This document shows, in pieces, positions 34,417-48,325 of a DNA stretch of 64,000 nt. Location: NCBI RefSeq assembly GCF_022458985.1, contig NC_061785.1, positions 410,001 to 474,000 of the forward strand, written 5' to 3'. The notes beneath the pieces were generated by a model. The model was not told where the DNA came from, did no database searches, and was given only the letters and a program-made list of their open reading frames with translations. Positions within the stretch are counted from its first letter, which is position 1. Each line of letters begins with the position of its first letter. A program made the translations under genes and the position numbers. Origin of the DNA: Mugil cephalus. Its lineage: Eukaryota; Chordata; Actinopteri; Mugiliformes; Mugilidae.

Positions 34417-34710
34417 TAATCAGATATAAAAGGATCAACAGGACTTCATCATCATCTCATCACTTATTAAAACTTTACTGAATCAACTTTAATCTCCTTC
34501 ATTGTTTTTCTTTGTGTAACTGTTTAAAAGAGACTCAGCAACAGGTATTCAGTGTATGTGATTGTTTGTGTGCTCTTCTCGTCCTTAAATCATTCAACAG
34601 TGATTGGGGATGTGAAAAATGAAATCACCACCCTGCAATGAGGATCTTGAGTGAGTAGTGTGTCATTTCATCAAATTCAATTAATTCAAGGCGAGATTCA
34701 AGACAAGATC

Positions 34711-37006
34711 TACACAGCAAAAATTGGAGAGTTAAAATTTCAGGGTTAAACATCTGGGAGTTGATTTTAACTCCCAACGTGTAAATTTAACACATTTGGA
34801 TTTAAATCGTGTCCGGAGTCAGTTATTTCACAGAGTTGATCAGATCAGTGTTAGTTTAACTCTGCAAAGACATCATTCATTAAGCTTCGCCTTTTCTCCT
34901 GCACTTCACTTCTTCAGTCAGTTCTATTTACACGGTAAGTGAAATTTAATTAAAACTTACTAAAACAATTATGAAATGATGGTATGAACTGCAGTATGTA
35001 CATTAATTCGTCGATTATATACTCTTCAAAGCCTTGTTTGTTGCAGGACTGAACAGTAAATATGTCCACGTGTGGTGAGCTAGCAAGATAACATTAGCTT
35101 AATTAGCTAACTGCTAGTTACTAAAACTGTCTGTAATTATCAATGACATGTTAACAACAAGCTGCTGTTATCTTTTTACTGTTTAAAGTCTTGTTTGAGG
35201 CTGGAGCGAACGGTCCGGTTTTATTGTTTTTTTCGTGGTTGACCACGAAGGGCGCAGCTAAAAACATGTTTTAACATGTACATGTTTTTAGCTGCGCTAA
35301 AAGCTAAGCGCGGCTAATGCTAAACGTTAGCTTAATTAGCTAGCTCGGCGGCTAACTCGGCTGCTAACTGGCTAACTGTAGACGGGATCATCCCTATGTA
35401 GGACATGTTTTTAGCTGCGCTAAAAGCTAAGCGCTGTTTATGCTAAAGCGCTATTTCTCCTGTCTTGTCTGTGTGACCGGGACTTTTCTTTCCCTTATTC
35501 CTGTTAATGTTCATTTACTTTGTGAATATTGTTTTGCATGTCCAAGTAAAAAGATGCTGGTACAGGTAAAGCACAACAGACAGCAGAAGTATGTGAAGTT
35601 GGCCGAGGTAGAAGGACACGTTGACTTTCTTCAGTTCCACGAAAATGGCAAGTTATTTTTCTTTAGCTTAAAGACTTTGAAAAACAAGTTTAAAAATACA
35701 CACATGCTGTTTTATAACCTATCCTCACATATCTTTAAAAAAAAATATTCAGTTTTAAGGAACTGAAATTTCCTTTTTTTCTCAAAAAATTATGCAAATT
35801 GATGTTTATCAATATAGTTAATACATTAAATAGTCTTATCTTACTATTTTTTTCAGGTTCTTGAGAGATTTTTCCGGCCACCAGATGCACAAGTCATTTA
35901 CAAGGACAAAACAGGGACAGAAGTCGATGAAGAAATACTCAGCGACCTGGTTGGACAAGGCAACGTGGTGCTGACAGTTTTCTCAAATGATGGTGAGATA
36001 TAAAGGCAGAATAAGATAACTAACTTCTTTTAATAAAAATTCCTTTAGAGTTTTCTGATTGGTCCTTGTCTTCGGCTTCTGAGTCGGACTCAAGCTTCAG
36101 CTCAAATGCATCGACTGTAAACATGGATGAGGTCCCAAGGAAGAGACAACGATTTGAAGATGCAAATGCAGCGTCTGCTAAACAGGTTCACTTGATTCTC
36201 ATGAGTTTAACGTTTTTGCATTTTTCCGTCTCCAGAAAAGTTGTTAATAACCATGTTTGACATTCTTGTGGTTTTGTTTTTTATTAGTTGATAGACGCTG
36301 TGCTTAGAGGCAAGTCCGGTGGTGAAGAGCTGCTACAGGAAGAACAGAAACATTAACAGATGCTGCAAGACGGCAAATGCTGAACATACTGGTGGCTCAC
36401 ATGATTGATAACCATGGGTATGTGTGTTTTATATTCTTTTTGTTTTTGCCAAACAACTGTATGGCCATTGCGTACATTTGGGTTAGTAATTTATTATCCC
36501 CTCTCAGCACCTCCCCATTAAAGCGATCAGAGAAGAGTTTGCTCTTGGTATCGTGATGCTGTTCGCTTCCCTCAAGGATCCACATTCCAAGAAAGGCTGT
36601 GTAAGTCATTATTATTGTTTTCATGACACTTGCATGTTGTGATGCAAAGTCGTTTACTTGACACTGACATTTGAATTGTCAGATTTGTCATGATTCTTTT
36701 TTTCAGGAACACTTCTTTGATCCTGAAAGCAACACAGGAAACATTTCTTGGCGTCTGAAAACAGTCCAAAGGCAGATTGGTCGAGGGTCTGCAACGCCAC
36801 CAAGTAGCTCCATTGACTTTTCTCCAGGAGGCCCAACTTTCCAAAGGCTTGTTAATGTTGAAGGACAGTGTGGAGTATAAAGCTGGACTTGTTGTGTGCT
36901 GTACAATGGAAGAAGACATGCCAGTCTTTGGTGAAATAAGTGATGTACTTTTGGTTGAAAAAATTTTCAAAATTTCGAAATTCACCACTGGACTTTTTGC
37001 TGTGTA
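34711..37006. mobile_element. TIR DNA transposon with cargo gene, unit B
   Basis: The ends TACACAGCAAAAA and TTTTTGCTGTGTA are perfect over 13 bases. It is 491 bp shorter than the A copy because the right subterminal AACTC-rich array was deleted near 36960-36990. The left array remains. Immobile on this evidence, since one binding zone is gone. Confidence 0.65.
35554..36880 (+). pseudogene. SAMD3-like multi-exon gene relic, unit B
   Basis: Same exon series as in A, with ATG at 35554. The frame change before TAA in the LIDAVLRGKSGG exon is shared with A. The second exon differs slightly (FFRPPDAQ against FFLPPDAQ). Confidence 0.6.
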
Positions 37007-39138
37007 AACGGAGGCGTCATGTTCCATTGACAACAAATCCATAAAGTCTTTACACCAGCTCTCGATACTAAAGCAGGTGGACTTACCTTCTTTCCAGTTC
37101 AACAAAATAATTTGTTTGACTGACAGAAAGGCCAGGACGACACTTCTCTGTTTCATCCCAGATTTTGCATTGTTCAGATTCAAACCCAGTTTACAAGCCA
37201 GGGGCAGAGTTTTATGTCCAGGCCACACGACAAACATTCAATAACCTTCACCCAGAACCTCTTCAGATGCATAAGTGTTCCCTCCACCTCACAGCCACAC
37301 CACAGAATTTAAATGATACTGTTCATTTTATACAGAGTGTGAGGTGTAATGTATGTTCTATGTATTATCTTCATTTGTATAATTTTATATCTAACGCACT
37401 GACATTTTTGTACAGCTTGTAAGTACGTCCCAGTGTTTGGAGGAAATAGGTGCACCCACATCACGTTCCCATCGTCGCTCCGTATGGGAGAACCTGTCAG
37501 GAGTAGCAGAACATAATAATTTATACGTTGCAGAGACTGTACCTTTCCTGACAGCAATTCCCTTTCAGATGTTGTCTAAGTCCCTTTTATTCCCTATCTC
37601 CTTGGTAAGTAAAGGTTTCAAAACAGATCTTATTTGTAGATATGACAGAAATTCTATATCTGTCAATCCAAATTGTGATTTTAAGTCATTAAACGGGTAA
37701 TTTTTTCATTATTAATCACTTGGTCCAACTGATTTATATTACAATGCTGCCATACCTTATTCCTAAGAGGTTTACCACCTGCAGTAAACAAAGGACTGTT
37801 CCACCGTGGGCATAATGGTGGAGATATTCCACTAAAATCCAGGCGTCTCTGGACAATTTTAACTATATCACATGAAAACTGTAAGACTGGGTTATTTGTC
37901 CTGGAGATGGCTTTGGGATTATACCATAAAGCTGTTAAAGTTGTGCCTTTATTATACGTTTTGAGGATGTTTTCCTCTCCCACCGAAGAAGGTATCTGGA
38001 ATTAAATGCTATATAGAGTTGATATATATCTGGAAGTCCTGACCCTCCTTTAGTTCTTGGGCTAATTATTTTTTATTACTAATCCTAGACTTCTTATCTT
38101 TCTAAAGAAAACCAGAGAATAACTTGTTTATTTCTTTAAACCAGGTAGGAGGAAATTTAAATGGTATAAAAGGCATAAGAAAAGCCGACCTTGGTAATAT
38201 GTTCATTTTCATGACTTCTGATCTTCCCCAAAGGGTTTGGGTCAGACTCTCCACCTTTTAAGGTCTTCCCTGACACTTTTAAGAAGTTCTGGTGCATTTG
38301 TCTCAACAATTTTGTTAATTGGGGATTGAATTTTAATTCTTAAATCATCTCTTACTATAATTAACCTTATATCAATTATATAATAATGTATCAATACGTT
38401 TTAGAACTTGTGGAACAGATTCCACTGGGACTGATAATGTCAGCAACATGTCATCAGCAAAAAGGCTGGTTTTAAAGTCATGATTATTAATATTAATACC
38501 GGTTAAATCGTTCTGGTGCAGGCCAGAGGTTCGAGGGCGAGTATTAAAGTGGTTGTAGATGCTGGACAGCCTTGGTGTGTAGACCGATAAAGATGGAATA
38601 ATTCAGACTTATTGCCATTTGTTTGAACCAAATGACTGGTTCATGGTAAAGTGCTGTTATGCACTTTATACAAACTGGACTGAAGCCATATTTGGACATA
38701 TATAAAAAAGATATTTCCATTCTACTCTATCGAAGGCTTTCTCAGCATCCAGTGACACAGCTGTCGCTGGATGCTGGTAGGTCTCTGCCTCAGCCATCAC
38801 ATGTAGGAGCCTCCTTATATCGTTTGATGCCATGCGGCCTCGTATAAAGTCTGGTCAATAGGAACCAAGGAGGTTATAACCTTGTCCATTCGTTCTGTGA
38901 GGATCTTTGCAAATATTTTGTAATCACTATTTAAAATGCTCAAGGGTCTATAATTGTTCATTGTAAATGGTCCGTGTTTAGGAATTAAAGAAATAGTTGC
39001 TTGACGCATAGTTCATGGCATGGAGTGACTGATTATTATGTCATTGAAAAGCTGCGTTAAAAGTGGTGTAAGTCTGTCCTGAAAACATTTATAAAACTCA
39101 GCTGTGTAGCATCCTCACCTGGTGTCTTAGCAGATGGC
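37007..39138 (-). pseudogene. L1-clade LINE ORF2 relic, unit B
   Basis: Matches 12239-14370. ISLIPKHGPFTMNNYRPLS, the ADD-containing RT region and the tail AFLSVKQIILLNWKEGK remain, with many stops. In B the tail frame reads through the shortened TIR transposon into its interior, an accidental fusion. Confidence 0.78.
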
Positions 39139-41450
39139 AGAGAGTTGATAACATGGCTGAAGCTCTGCATTACTGCTACTACTGAACATAAGAAGAGGAG
39201 CGCTTGGGCTGCTGTTCACACTGAATTCAATGCAAATGAAAACGTAACCACAAGAGCGGTACAGCAACTGCAGGTGAGACATGTCCATTATGGTCTGTAC
39301 ATCACAGATGTCATGTAGTTTTGTGACATTGTTTGTGTTGAACAATATCTGCCTTCATAGACTCTGTGGAAGAAATTCAAATTAGATTTGAAAAAAAGGA
39401 ATGCAGCTCAAACAGCATTTTAGTCTGAGACTAATCTTCAGCCTTGTCTGTGAAACCGAGACTCTTAGAGATTCTTAAATAGATCATCTATCCCTGCGTT
39501 CTCAGACAATTGTTCACCGGATTAATTACTGGACTCTTCCACTTTACAGGTAAATTTACATATTTATCACATGGCTAACTCACCATAGACAAATATTCAA
39601 TGTCTCCTTCACACATGATATTTACAATGCTCCATTTTGCTGCTGTCGTTATCCCCAAAACACCTCTAAAACATAAATACAATAAATATATATATATATA
39701 AAAAAACACCCTGATTTGAAAACCTCCCACTTCCTATCTTGTCCCTTGGTCTCTCCCGGAACCTTTATGAAGGTGCTGTGTCCCCGGGGGAATCCTTTAG
39801 GCCGCGCACCGCGGAGCAGACACCTGACTGGGCAGGTAAGTGCTGAACACAATGTAATTTACCACAATAACACTAACTTCCTCATGTACCACTGTGATAT
39901 TACACAAACATATTCAAACTCTTCTGCGCTGCTCACGGTGACTCTTCCAATAATGTGCATAACTTTGGTGGAGCTTAACTTTTCCCTCCTTCCGCACGCG
40001 GAGCCGAGTTAAACTTAAAATTAAGTTAAATATCTGTAAAGATGTGCAAATAAACAATGTCCCAAATGTATTGTGCAAACCATGGTGGATAAAGTGCTAT
40101 CGTGACTCAAGTGCAATGTGCGATTATTACCATCACTTGTGCAAAGTTGTGCAAATAAATACCGTTACACATGTGCAATACAAACAGGTAAGGAAATGTG
40201 CTTCGTTACAGCTGCGCTTCTCTCAGACAGTCTTTTCCAGAATGTTCCTCCTGTAAACTCAAACACGGTGCTGCGTTAACCGAACACTCACTCAGAGACT
40301 CTTTGTCCTGACGTACGTTCCTCAACCAGCGTGTTAACTTCTCAAAGTCTTGTCCTCTGCTGAAACGTGTCCGCAGCCTCGCAGTTCCTCCTTCTCCGTC
40401 TCCTCGCGGTTCTTCTCTGACCCTCTTCCAGTTCCAGCTGAACTCTCGCCCTGATCACAGGTTGGATCTCTCAACGCTGAGTAAAACTTAAAATACATTT
40501 CAATAATACTTTTACCACTAAATATGTATTTATGACAGGAAATAAGAAAATAAAACATGCATAAAAATATAAATGAGTGCTTTTCTTTACCCATTATTTA
40601 TTCTTTATATTCTTTTAACTGGGTTACATTTGTTTTAGTTAGAAAGGGAGCGAATGCAAATCTGAGCCACCAAAAAAGTCCATTTTGGAACTTATTCCTG
40701 GTGGGAAATGGCTTCTAAACTCAGGTGACTTCATATTTTTGCTGATGTTTTATAGTAATAGTTCTGTCTAATTAAATAACTTAGACCGTGGCCTCTATAT
40801 TTCTTAGTATTCATAACATATCACCCTTCCTCATGTCTCAACACTTTTTCACATCAAAACTTGAAGGCGTGAATTAAAAGAACATTGGCCACAGACAAAA
40901 CTCACAAGTCAAGACAATGGGTTTCATTAAGTTTAAAAGTCTTATTAAATGAGTTCTACGTCAAAAACGTGAGTCTGTCCCCTCAGAAAACCCAAGTAGC
41001 TTTTACAGTGTCACATGTGAATCCTCGTAGTCCTTTTGGTTTTAAAGTAGTTGGAGTGGTGCAAAGGACTTGGATGGGCCTCCCCACTTTGGACTGGACC
41101 ACATCTTTCTCTTTATGACTGTGGTCAGTCTCCAGGCTTAGCTTAGTGTCTGGATCCTCAGGCCTTCGGGAGCATCTGGATCAGAATTAACTGAAGAAAA
41201 CAACATTTGTGAGGGTGGAAAAGGTGAAACGACGACGCCGCCTGGGGAGTTTCGCCCCAGGAGATGGAGGTTTGTATGAAATGGTTAAATTATTATATTA
41301 CACAGGTTCATGTAACACGGGCAGAGACGTAGTTAGAAAAGTATAAAAATAGTTTATTTGGAACGGGATGAACAAGGCTGTGAAGGCGCCTAAAATCAAA
41401 TCAAGGAGGAGGAACAACTGACCACAAACACCATCACACTGCAACTACAC
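39139..41450. other. Conserved segment with CpG-containing patches, unit B
   Basis: Counterpart of 14371-16680, with the same two CpG patches and donor-like sites (GGGCAG|GTAAGTGCT near 39835). No gene recognised. Confidence 0.35.
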
Positions 41451-41451
41451 G

Positions 41452-41452
<1 letters not shown>

Positions 41453-41507
<55 letters not shown>
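41453..41507. repeat. (CA)n microsatellite, unit B
   Basis: About 27 CA units, a few shorter than in A. Confidence 0.97.
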
Positions 41508-41509
<2 letters not shown>

Positions 41510-41833
41510 ACAATATACTTTAAGTAATTAAGATAAACAAAGGTAAATAAAGTTCATTAAACCACAAAAACAATAATGTTCAAATTAAACGAATGATACA
41601 AAATGAATCTTTTCAAGGAGAATGAATAAACTGAACAAGTTCTTAAAGTAACAATAGGCCATGACACCAGCTTGGTAAAGAGCCTCAGTAAATCACTCCA
41701 TCGCAGCTCAGAAGAGCTGAGGAGTCAGAACGATCCCAGTGAGAACAAACAGCAGTGGGTCCAGGAGATGGTGGCTCTAATAGTTTCCGGGCCCCAGCAG
41801 CAGAGCATTACAGAGCACAACAACGCCGAAGAG

Positions 41834-42115
41834 CCCCCAGCAGGGCAGCTCAGCCCGTGACCCCAGCAGGGCGACTCGGCCCGTGACCCCAGCAGGTCAG
41901 CCCGTGACCCCAGCAGGGCAGCTCGACCCGTGACCCCAGCAGGTCAGCCCGTGACCCCAGCAGGGCGACTCGGCCCGTGACCCCAGCAGGGCAACTCGGC
42001 CCGTGACCCCAGCAGGGCAACTCGGCCCGTGACCCCAGCAGGGCAGGTCAGCCCGTGACCCCAGCAGGGCAGCTCGGCCCGTGACCCCAGCAGGTCAGCC
42101 CGTGACCCCAGCAGT
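41834..42115. repeat. GTGACCCCAGCAGG minisatellite, unit B
   Basis: Eleven units by eye. The tenth is a short GTCAG form where A has a long GCAGCTCGG form, showing turnover since duplication. Confidence 0.93.
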
Positions 42116-42317
42116 CCTCCACACCGTGCACGCGTCGTTCTGGCATCACGCCACACGGCTTCATCACGCCACTCCAGACCACAGCCACCACCACGGATGA
42201 GCGGAACCGGAGCAGAGAGCGCCCCAGGTTTACCCTGGCTCCTATATGTAGAGGTGTGCTCCCCACTGTGAAGGGGAGTGAGCAGCATCCGGACACATCT
42301 GCATTTGTACAAGGTAG

Positions 42318-42701
42318 TCACCTAATGTTTGTTCTCTTTATTCTTCTAGTCTCTTGAATGATTTTAGCAGAGGAATTGGATATAATCTGCCATAGCCCTG
42401 ATGATACTGTTATAAAATGTATATTCAGCATTACCGAGGGGAAACAGTATAACCAGTTCTTTCCAGTTTGATCCATGGTCCTTTTAGCTTTTGAATTTGC
42501 ACTAATCCTGCAGAATAACAAATCAGTCCCATTGTTACTGTGGATTCTTCCAGGAATGAATCTCTCTTTAACCAATGTGTAGTGGCATCTTGATTTGAGT
42601 AGAGGAATACCTCCACCCATCTGGTAAATGCACCTGTTATTACCAAGCAATAAAGGAGAAGCTACCGTTAGCATACTGTTGTGTGTGGGAGTATATGGGT
42701 G
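42318..42701 (-). pseudogene. Retroviral-type integrase core relic, unit B
   Basis: Same fragment and damage as 17557-17940 (VITGAFTRWVEVF, IPGRIHSNNGTD in two frames). Confidence 0.58.
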
Positions 42702-45039
42702 AGTGTGTGTGGTGTACTTCCAGGTCTAGGGGTGAGGGGCTGGCTGGGGAGGAGGATTTAGGGCCATGGATCAGAGCAGTGGGCGTCTATACAGGACTGA
42801 GAAACACAAGAAGGCTCGAGCCAGCATTAGTTCCATCATCATCATGTTTCTCACTGTTGTCTGTCGTCATGTTAAATACCTGTCTTAGCTCACTGTCTCA
42901 CGTTCCTGCTTCTGTTACTTACTTTCCTTCCTTTTTTGAGCCTGGAGAAGCCACAGCTTCACTTGCTGTAATTCATCCTTCTTCTCCTTCTTGGCATCAC
43001 CTTTACACTTCTCCAGCTTTCCTTCACTTTGGTGCAGCCACTAACTTCTAATACCCCATAAATATTCAAGGGTCTGTACAAAATGTCTCTGGTGAAGTTT
43101 CCACTTGTATTTCAGCTTTGATTAAACCCACGGTTTATTAACATAAAATATGTAAAATGCCCTGGAAAGAATAACAATGATCAGACGAACCACAACACGA
43201 CAGTCAACACAGGACAGACAGTGCGATCAGACAAGTGTCCCAAACACAAGACAACACAGAACAGACAATATGGGACAGCAGTGGCCATCCGTTTGAAGTC
43301 ACGCTCTCAGCTTGGCTAAGCCTCCTTTCTGTTAACCTCAGTCCCTCTTTTTCTGCTTTGTTCTCACGCACTTTGTGTTAGTTCATTTCGTTCTCCATGT
43401 GTAAGATGAGGAAGTTGAATATAAACATGAACTTTGAATCACCAGTTCTGTTTTTAATCTGATCTGATTGGCCCCCTTGAAACCAGATACCATTTTCAGC
43501 AGGGAATATCTAAAAATCGATACCTAGGCCCATTTTCAGTAGGTCTTACACAATCTCAGTACTGTTTACAGGCCTTCACTTCCTCATAGGTTCTTTCATG
43601 TCCTCGTTTTATTGCAGAGAAGAGAAATACTCTTGACCCTATTTTATCGCTGATTAAAGAAACAGACTTCTGTTCCTTCTGATCCACGTTAATCGGATCC
43701 TGTTGTTGCTCGGTCTTTTCATTCCCAGGTTTGGAGGAGGAAAAGAACGGTACAAGGATCCAGCTGGAGAGAACCATTTATGTGAGGAAAAATGAAATCT
43801 TGAAGTCAGTGTCTCTTTACTCCAGCAGTGCGACACAACAGTGGGAGAGGAGCTCCCCAAACAGAAAAATGAAACAGTATTTATACAAAATGATGGATTA
43901 TCTTCAGTCCACGTCATGCTACCCAGCAGCAGGGAAGTTATCTCTTCTCTAGAAGGAGGGAATAACTGCTTTGAAATGACACCAGGTCCTCTGGCCTCCT
44001 GAAGTCGAATTGAACCGAGTGGTTCTCAGAAACAAGACACTTATTCATGAATGAATACTGTTTACTAAACCTACCATTTTCTAGTGATCCAAATAATCCA
44101 AAGAGAGGGAAAGTAGAACCACGTTAAAGACACAGGGTTAGGGAGCATTTCAAAATAAATTAGGACACAAACATAATTTGTTTTCACAGCTTCGTTAGAG
44201 CCAGAGGAGTCTGAGACCAGACGTCATCAAACAGGTTTATACTGAAAATAGAACATTTTAGTTCTGTAGTTTAAAGTTGATTTATTCTGATCAATAATGA
44301 AATATTTGTTGCGTTTTTAACCAAATGAATGAGAAGAGTCTAGATGTCCTCACACAGATAGGAACTCTAACACTCAGGTGTGTCCATAAAGGACGTGACT
44401 GATTAGTTTTCATTTCTTGTGTCTAGTCCTGGATCTGTTTAGTGTGATGGAAAATTACATTTTAATTAATTTATAATTTAATGTAATTTTCACACTTGGT
44501 AAATTCATGCTGCAGGACGGACTAAACCCCCTGGAGTTCCACTTCTGGCCCACGTAGTGGGGTCTGTCTAAATATAAATATTCTATGAAGGGCTGTCAGC
44601 TTTTGTTGAAAACATCACCAGAAAGTGATGAGAATCTGACCTTTTAAAGTTTGATATGAGTTAGGACCTCCCTGAACCAGTGAAGAGAGGAGAACATGTT
44701 TCCACAAAAACTAAATAACATGTCTGGTCTATAGAGCTGTCAAGGCCAGTACCCGGTGATTAATTATCCATCAAACATTTATCAGCAGCAGATGTATGTA
44801 TGTCTCTCTTTATATGGATGCCTGCAGTACCCGCCTGTCACCAGCAGGAGGAGTGATGCTCCACCAAACTCAACCTGTGTGTGTGTGTGAGGGGGTTTGT
44901 AGTACATTGTGGGGACCAGTTTCTCGTTGATCACTGATGTTGTGAGGACATGCTGTTTTTTTGTGACCTGGTTTTAGGTTAAACGTCACAGTCTCCCCCT
45001 GGTGGTGATGGTAATAAACTACCTCAGTAGTCACAGTCT
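42702..45039. other. No recognised gene; includes B-specific 350 bp, unit B
   Basis: Matches A up to about 44131 and again from about 44480. The intervening 350 bp replaces the A-specific SNTX-like/retroviral block and is AT-rich without recognisable features. C carries the end of this stretch after its gap. Confidence 0.4.
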
Positions 45040-45084
45040 GCCAGCAAAACAAAGGAGGTGGTGATCGACACTGAAGCGGTGAAT

Positions 45085-48000
45085 CAAGAATCAAGAATCA
45101 AGAATCTTTATTGTCATTATGCAAGGCACAACGAAATTCTGTTCAGCAGCTCTTGGTATAAATGTACAGACCTGAGATATATAAATAATATAAATATAAA
45201 ATAGAATAACAAGTTAAAATAAAAAATAGAATTTAAGAATAAAATGAGATGAGAGGTAGTAGTGCAATCAAGGATATTTAAAGTGACCAGTATGAATATT
45301 GCATGTATAGCAGCATGTTTAGACAAGGTGCAGTGCAGTATCAGAGTCTATCTGGCATCTGCAGGGGTTTAATGCTCAGTCTCTGGATGGGGGGGTATGT
45401 GAGGAGATGGGGTGATGGATTTCACAGCTCTGGGGAAGAAGCTGTGTCTCAGTCTGTTTGTGTTGGTCTTTATATTCCTGAACCTCTTCCTGGAGGGAAG
45501 AGGCACAAACAGTTCTTGGCCTGGGTGGGTGGGGTCTGCAGCTATACGGCCAGCCCTCCTTTGGACCCGGCTGTCATATATTGAGTCCAGGTGTGGGAGA
45601 GGACTCCCAACAATCCCCTGTGCGGTTTTCACCACCCGGGCCAAGTCCTTCCTGTCCTGTACAGTGCAGCTCCCATATCACACTGTTGCACTCAGACAGA
45701 GGATGCTCTCTATTGTGGCTCTGTAGAAGTTTGTCAGAAGCTGAGAGGAGAGTCCAGTCCTTTTCAGCTTCCTGAGGAAGAAGAGCCTTTGTTGGGCCTT
45801 CTTCACCAGGTGAGATGTATGCGTGGACCAAGTGAGGTCAGATGTGATGTGGATGCCAAGGAACTTGATGTTGTCCACCCGCTCCACCTCCTCCCCATGA
45901 ATGAGGAGAGGGGTGTGTTCCTTCCTCCTGGATCTCCTGAAGTCCACGATGACCTCCTTAGTCTTGCTGGTGTTCAGGACAAGGTTTTGTCTGAACACCA
46001 TCCTGTCAGGTGCTGGATCTCCTCTCTGTAGTGAGTCTCGTCGTTGTCCGATATGAGACCCACTACGGTGGTGTCATCTGCAAACTTCACAACCATGTTT
46101 GTGGGGTGAACGGCAGTGCAGTCATGTGTGAAGAGGGTGAAGAGGGCCGGGCTGAGCACACATCCCTGCGGTGTCCCTGTGCTCAGGACCAGTGTAGATG
46201 ATGTACGGTCCCCAATTCTCACCACTTGTGGCCTGTGGGTGAGAAAGTCTCTAATCCATGAGCACAGAGAGGCAGACAGTCCAAGGTTGTGGAGTTTCAG
46301 CGTCAGTTTGTCTGGGATCACAGTGTTGAAAGCTGAGCTGAAATCCACAAATAACATCCTGACGTAGGTGTTAGGATGCTCCAGGTGAGTCAGGGCCGTG
46401 TGCAGTGCTAATGAGACTGCGTCCTCTGTCGATCGGTTCTCCCTGTAGGCGAACTGATGTCTGTCCAGAGTAGCAGGGATAACGTCCTTGATGTGACTTA
46501 AGACCATCCTCTCAAAGCACTTCATGATTACCGGTGTTAAAGCAACAGGACGGTAATCGTTGAGGCAGGTGACAGCTGATTTTTTTGGCACCGGCACAAT
46601 GATGGAGGACTTGAGGCAGACAGGAACTGAAGCGAGCTGCAGGGACAGGTTGAAAATGTCCAGGAAGACTCCAGCCAGCTGATGGGCACACAGCTTCAGG
46701 ACCCGACCTGACACCTTATCTGGTCCTGCAGCTTTGCTGATGTTGATCCTCCTCAGCGTGGCGCTGACCTGGTGTTGCTGCAGGACGAGGGGCTGGGGCT
46801 GCTCCTCTGGCTGTGGAGGTTGGACAGTCTCTCTGCTGCCAGGTGTATCGAAGCGTGCAAAGAAAATGTTTAAAGTGTCAGGCAGAAGGGGGTCGTGGTT
46901 GAACTGCTGGTTGCTGTTCCTGTAGTCTGTTATGGTTCTGATGCCTCTCCACATTTCACGCGGGTTGTTGTCGGTGAAGTGCTGCTCGATGCGCTGTTTC
47001 TATCTGTGTTTGGCCTGCTGGATGCCCTTCTTCAGCTCCCTCCGGGCCCTGCTATAGGCCAGCCTGTCACCTGACCTGTAGGCTGCGTCTCTAGCTTTGA
47101 GTAGAGACCGCACTGTGCTGTCACACCATGGTTTCTGGTTGGGAAACACCTTGATGGACTTTGTGGGTAGGACAGCATCAGTGCAGAACTGCACATAGTC
47201 CAGGACGGATGATGTGTAGGCCTCCAGGTCTGAGCCATCTTTGAACACTTCCCAGTCAGTGAGTTCAAAACAGTCCTGTAGTGCTGAAGAAGCCTCCTCA
47301 GTCCATACCTGAACTGTTTTGGTGGTTGGTTTTGTCCTGTGGATCAGAGGTTTGTATGCTGGTATCAGCTGCACGCAGATGTGGTCAGATGAGCCCAGGT
47401 GAGGAGCTGCTGCAGCCTTGTAAGCTCCTGAGATGTTGCAGTAAACTTGATCCAGTGTGTTATTGTCTCTGGTTGGAAAGTGTATGGACTTGTAGAATTT
47501 TGGAAGCACTGCTTTGAGATTCACATGATTGAAGTCTCCAGCCACAATCACAGCTGCCTCTGGGTTGGAGTTCATCTGCCTGCTGATCAGACAGTACAGC
47601 TCCTCTAGCGCTAGCTTAGCGTTAGCCCGCGGTGGAATGTAAACAGCTATGATCAGGATGGAGCAGAACTCTCTCACCGTCTTGAATGGCCTGCATTTCA
47701 CAGCCAGGTATTCCAGATCAGGTGTGCAGTGCGTTCCGATGACGTGAGTGGCTGTACACCAGGAGTTGTGTACGTAGAGCGCGAGTCCTCCACCTCTGGA
47801 TTTAGTAGAGGCTGCAGTCCGGTCTGCTCGGAACAAAGAGCGTCCCGCCAGCTCCACCGCGGCGTCGGGTGTGTTGTTGTCCAGCCAGGTTTCCGTGATG
47901 ACGGCCACACAGCTGTCCATCCTCCGCGAGACGATCCTCAGCCGAATCTTGTCCATTTTGTTGGCCAGTGATCGGACATTGGCGAGGAGAAGACTGGGAA

Positions 48001-48325
48001 GAGCCGGCCGGTGCGGGTTAGCATGTAGCCTAGCACGCACGCCGCTCCTCTTGCCCCGCTTCTGTTTACGGTGTCTCCTCCGTCTCCTAGGCCACAGAGG
48101 GGGGACGACGAGAGCCGTGGTGGTTCGCTGGATCTCTGGTGGAATGAAGTCCAGCTTGGGATTTGTATAAAGTTGGCAGTTCCTTCCAATATGCAATAAC
48201 TCAGTCCTGCCGAACTGAATTAATGCCTCCAGTGACTGGAGCAACAGTGAAAAAACACACAAAAGCACGAATAAAACAAACCGAAGCCGAGAGCCCTGAG
48301 CCGCTGCGTACGTACGCGCCGCCAT
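45085..48325 (-). mobile_element. Jockey-superfamily LINE inserted in an older LINE, unit B
   Basis: Full-length-looking element on the minus strand. Its 3' end (low coordinate) carries CAATAAAGATTCTTGATTCT with three TTGATTC tail repeats; its 5' end lies at the first ATG of the ORF. The empty site in A (GCGGTGAAT|GTTCAGGG, about 22279) fixes the borders. The target GAAT matches the tail unit, so the target duplication is 2-4 bases at most. The same insertion is present in C. Confidence 0.88.
45369..48325 (-). pseudogene. LINE endonuclease-reverse transcriptase ORF, unit B copy, broken
   Basis: Reads from [10 protein letters not shown] (48325) through a basic stretch ([15 protein letters not shown]). 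The AP-endonuclease follows with [28 protein letters not shown] and SSDHI. The RT has [44 protein letters not shown] and [10 protein letters not shown]. It ends PPHPETEH at 45369, about 985 codons in all. Lesions: nonsense TAG at about 46999-47001, a one-base deletion near 45985, and nonsense TGA near 45678. The C copy lacks these but has its own. Clade (CR1/L2/Rex1) was not resolved. Confidence 0.88.
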
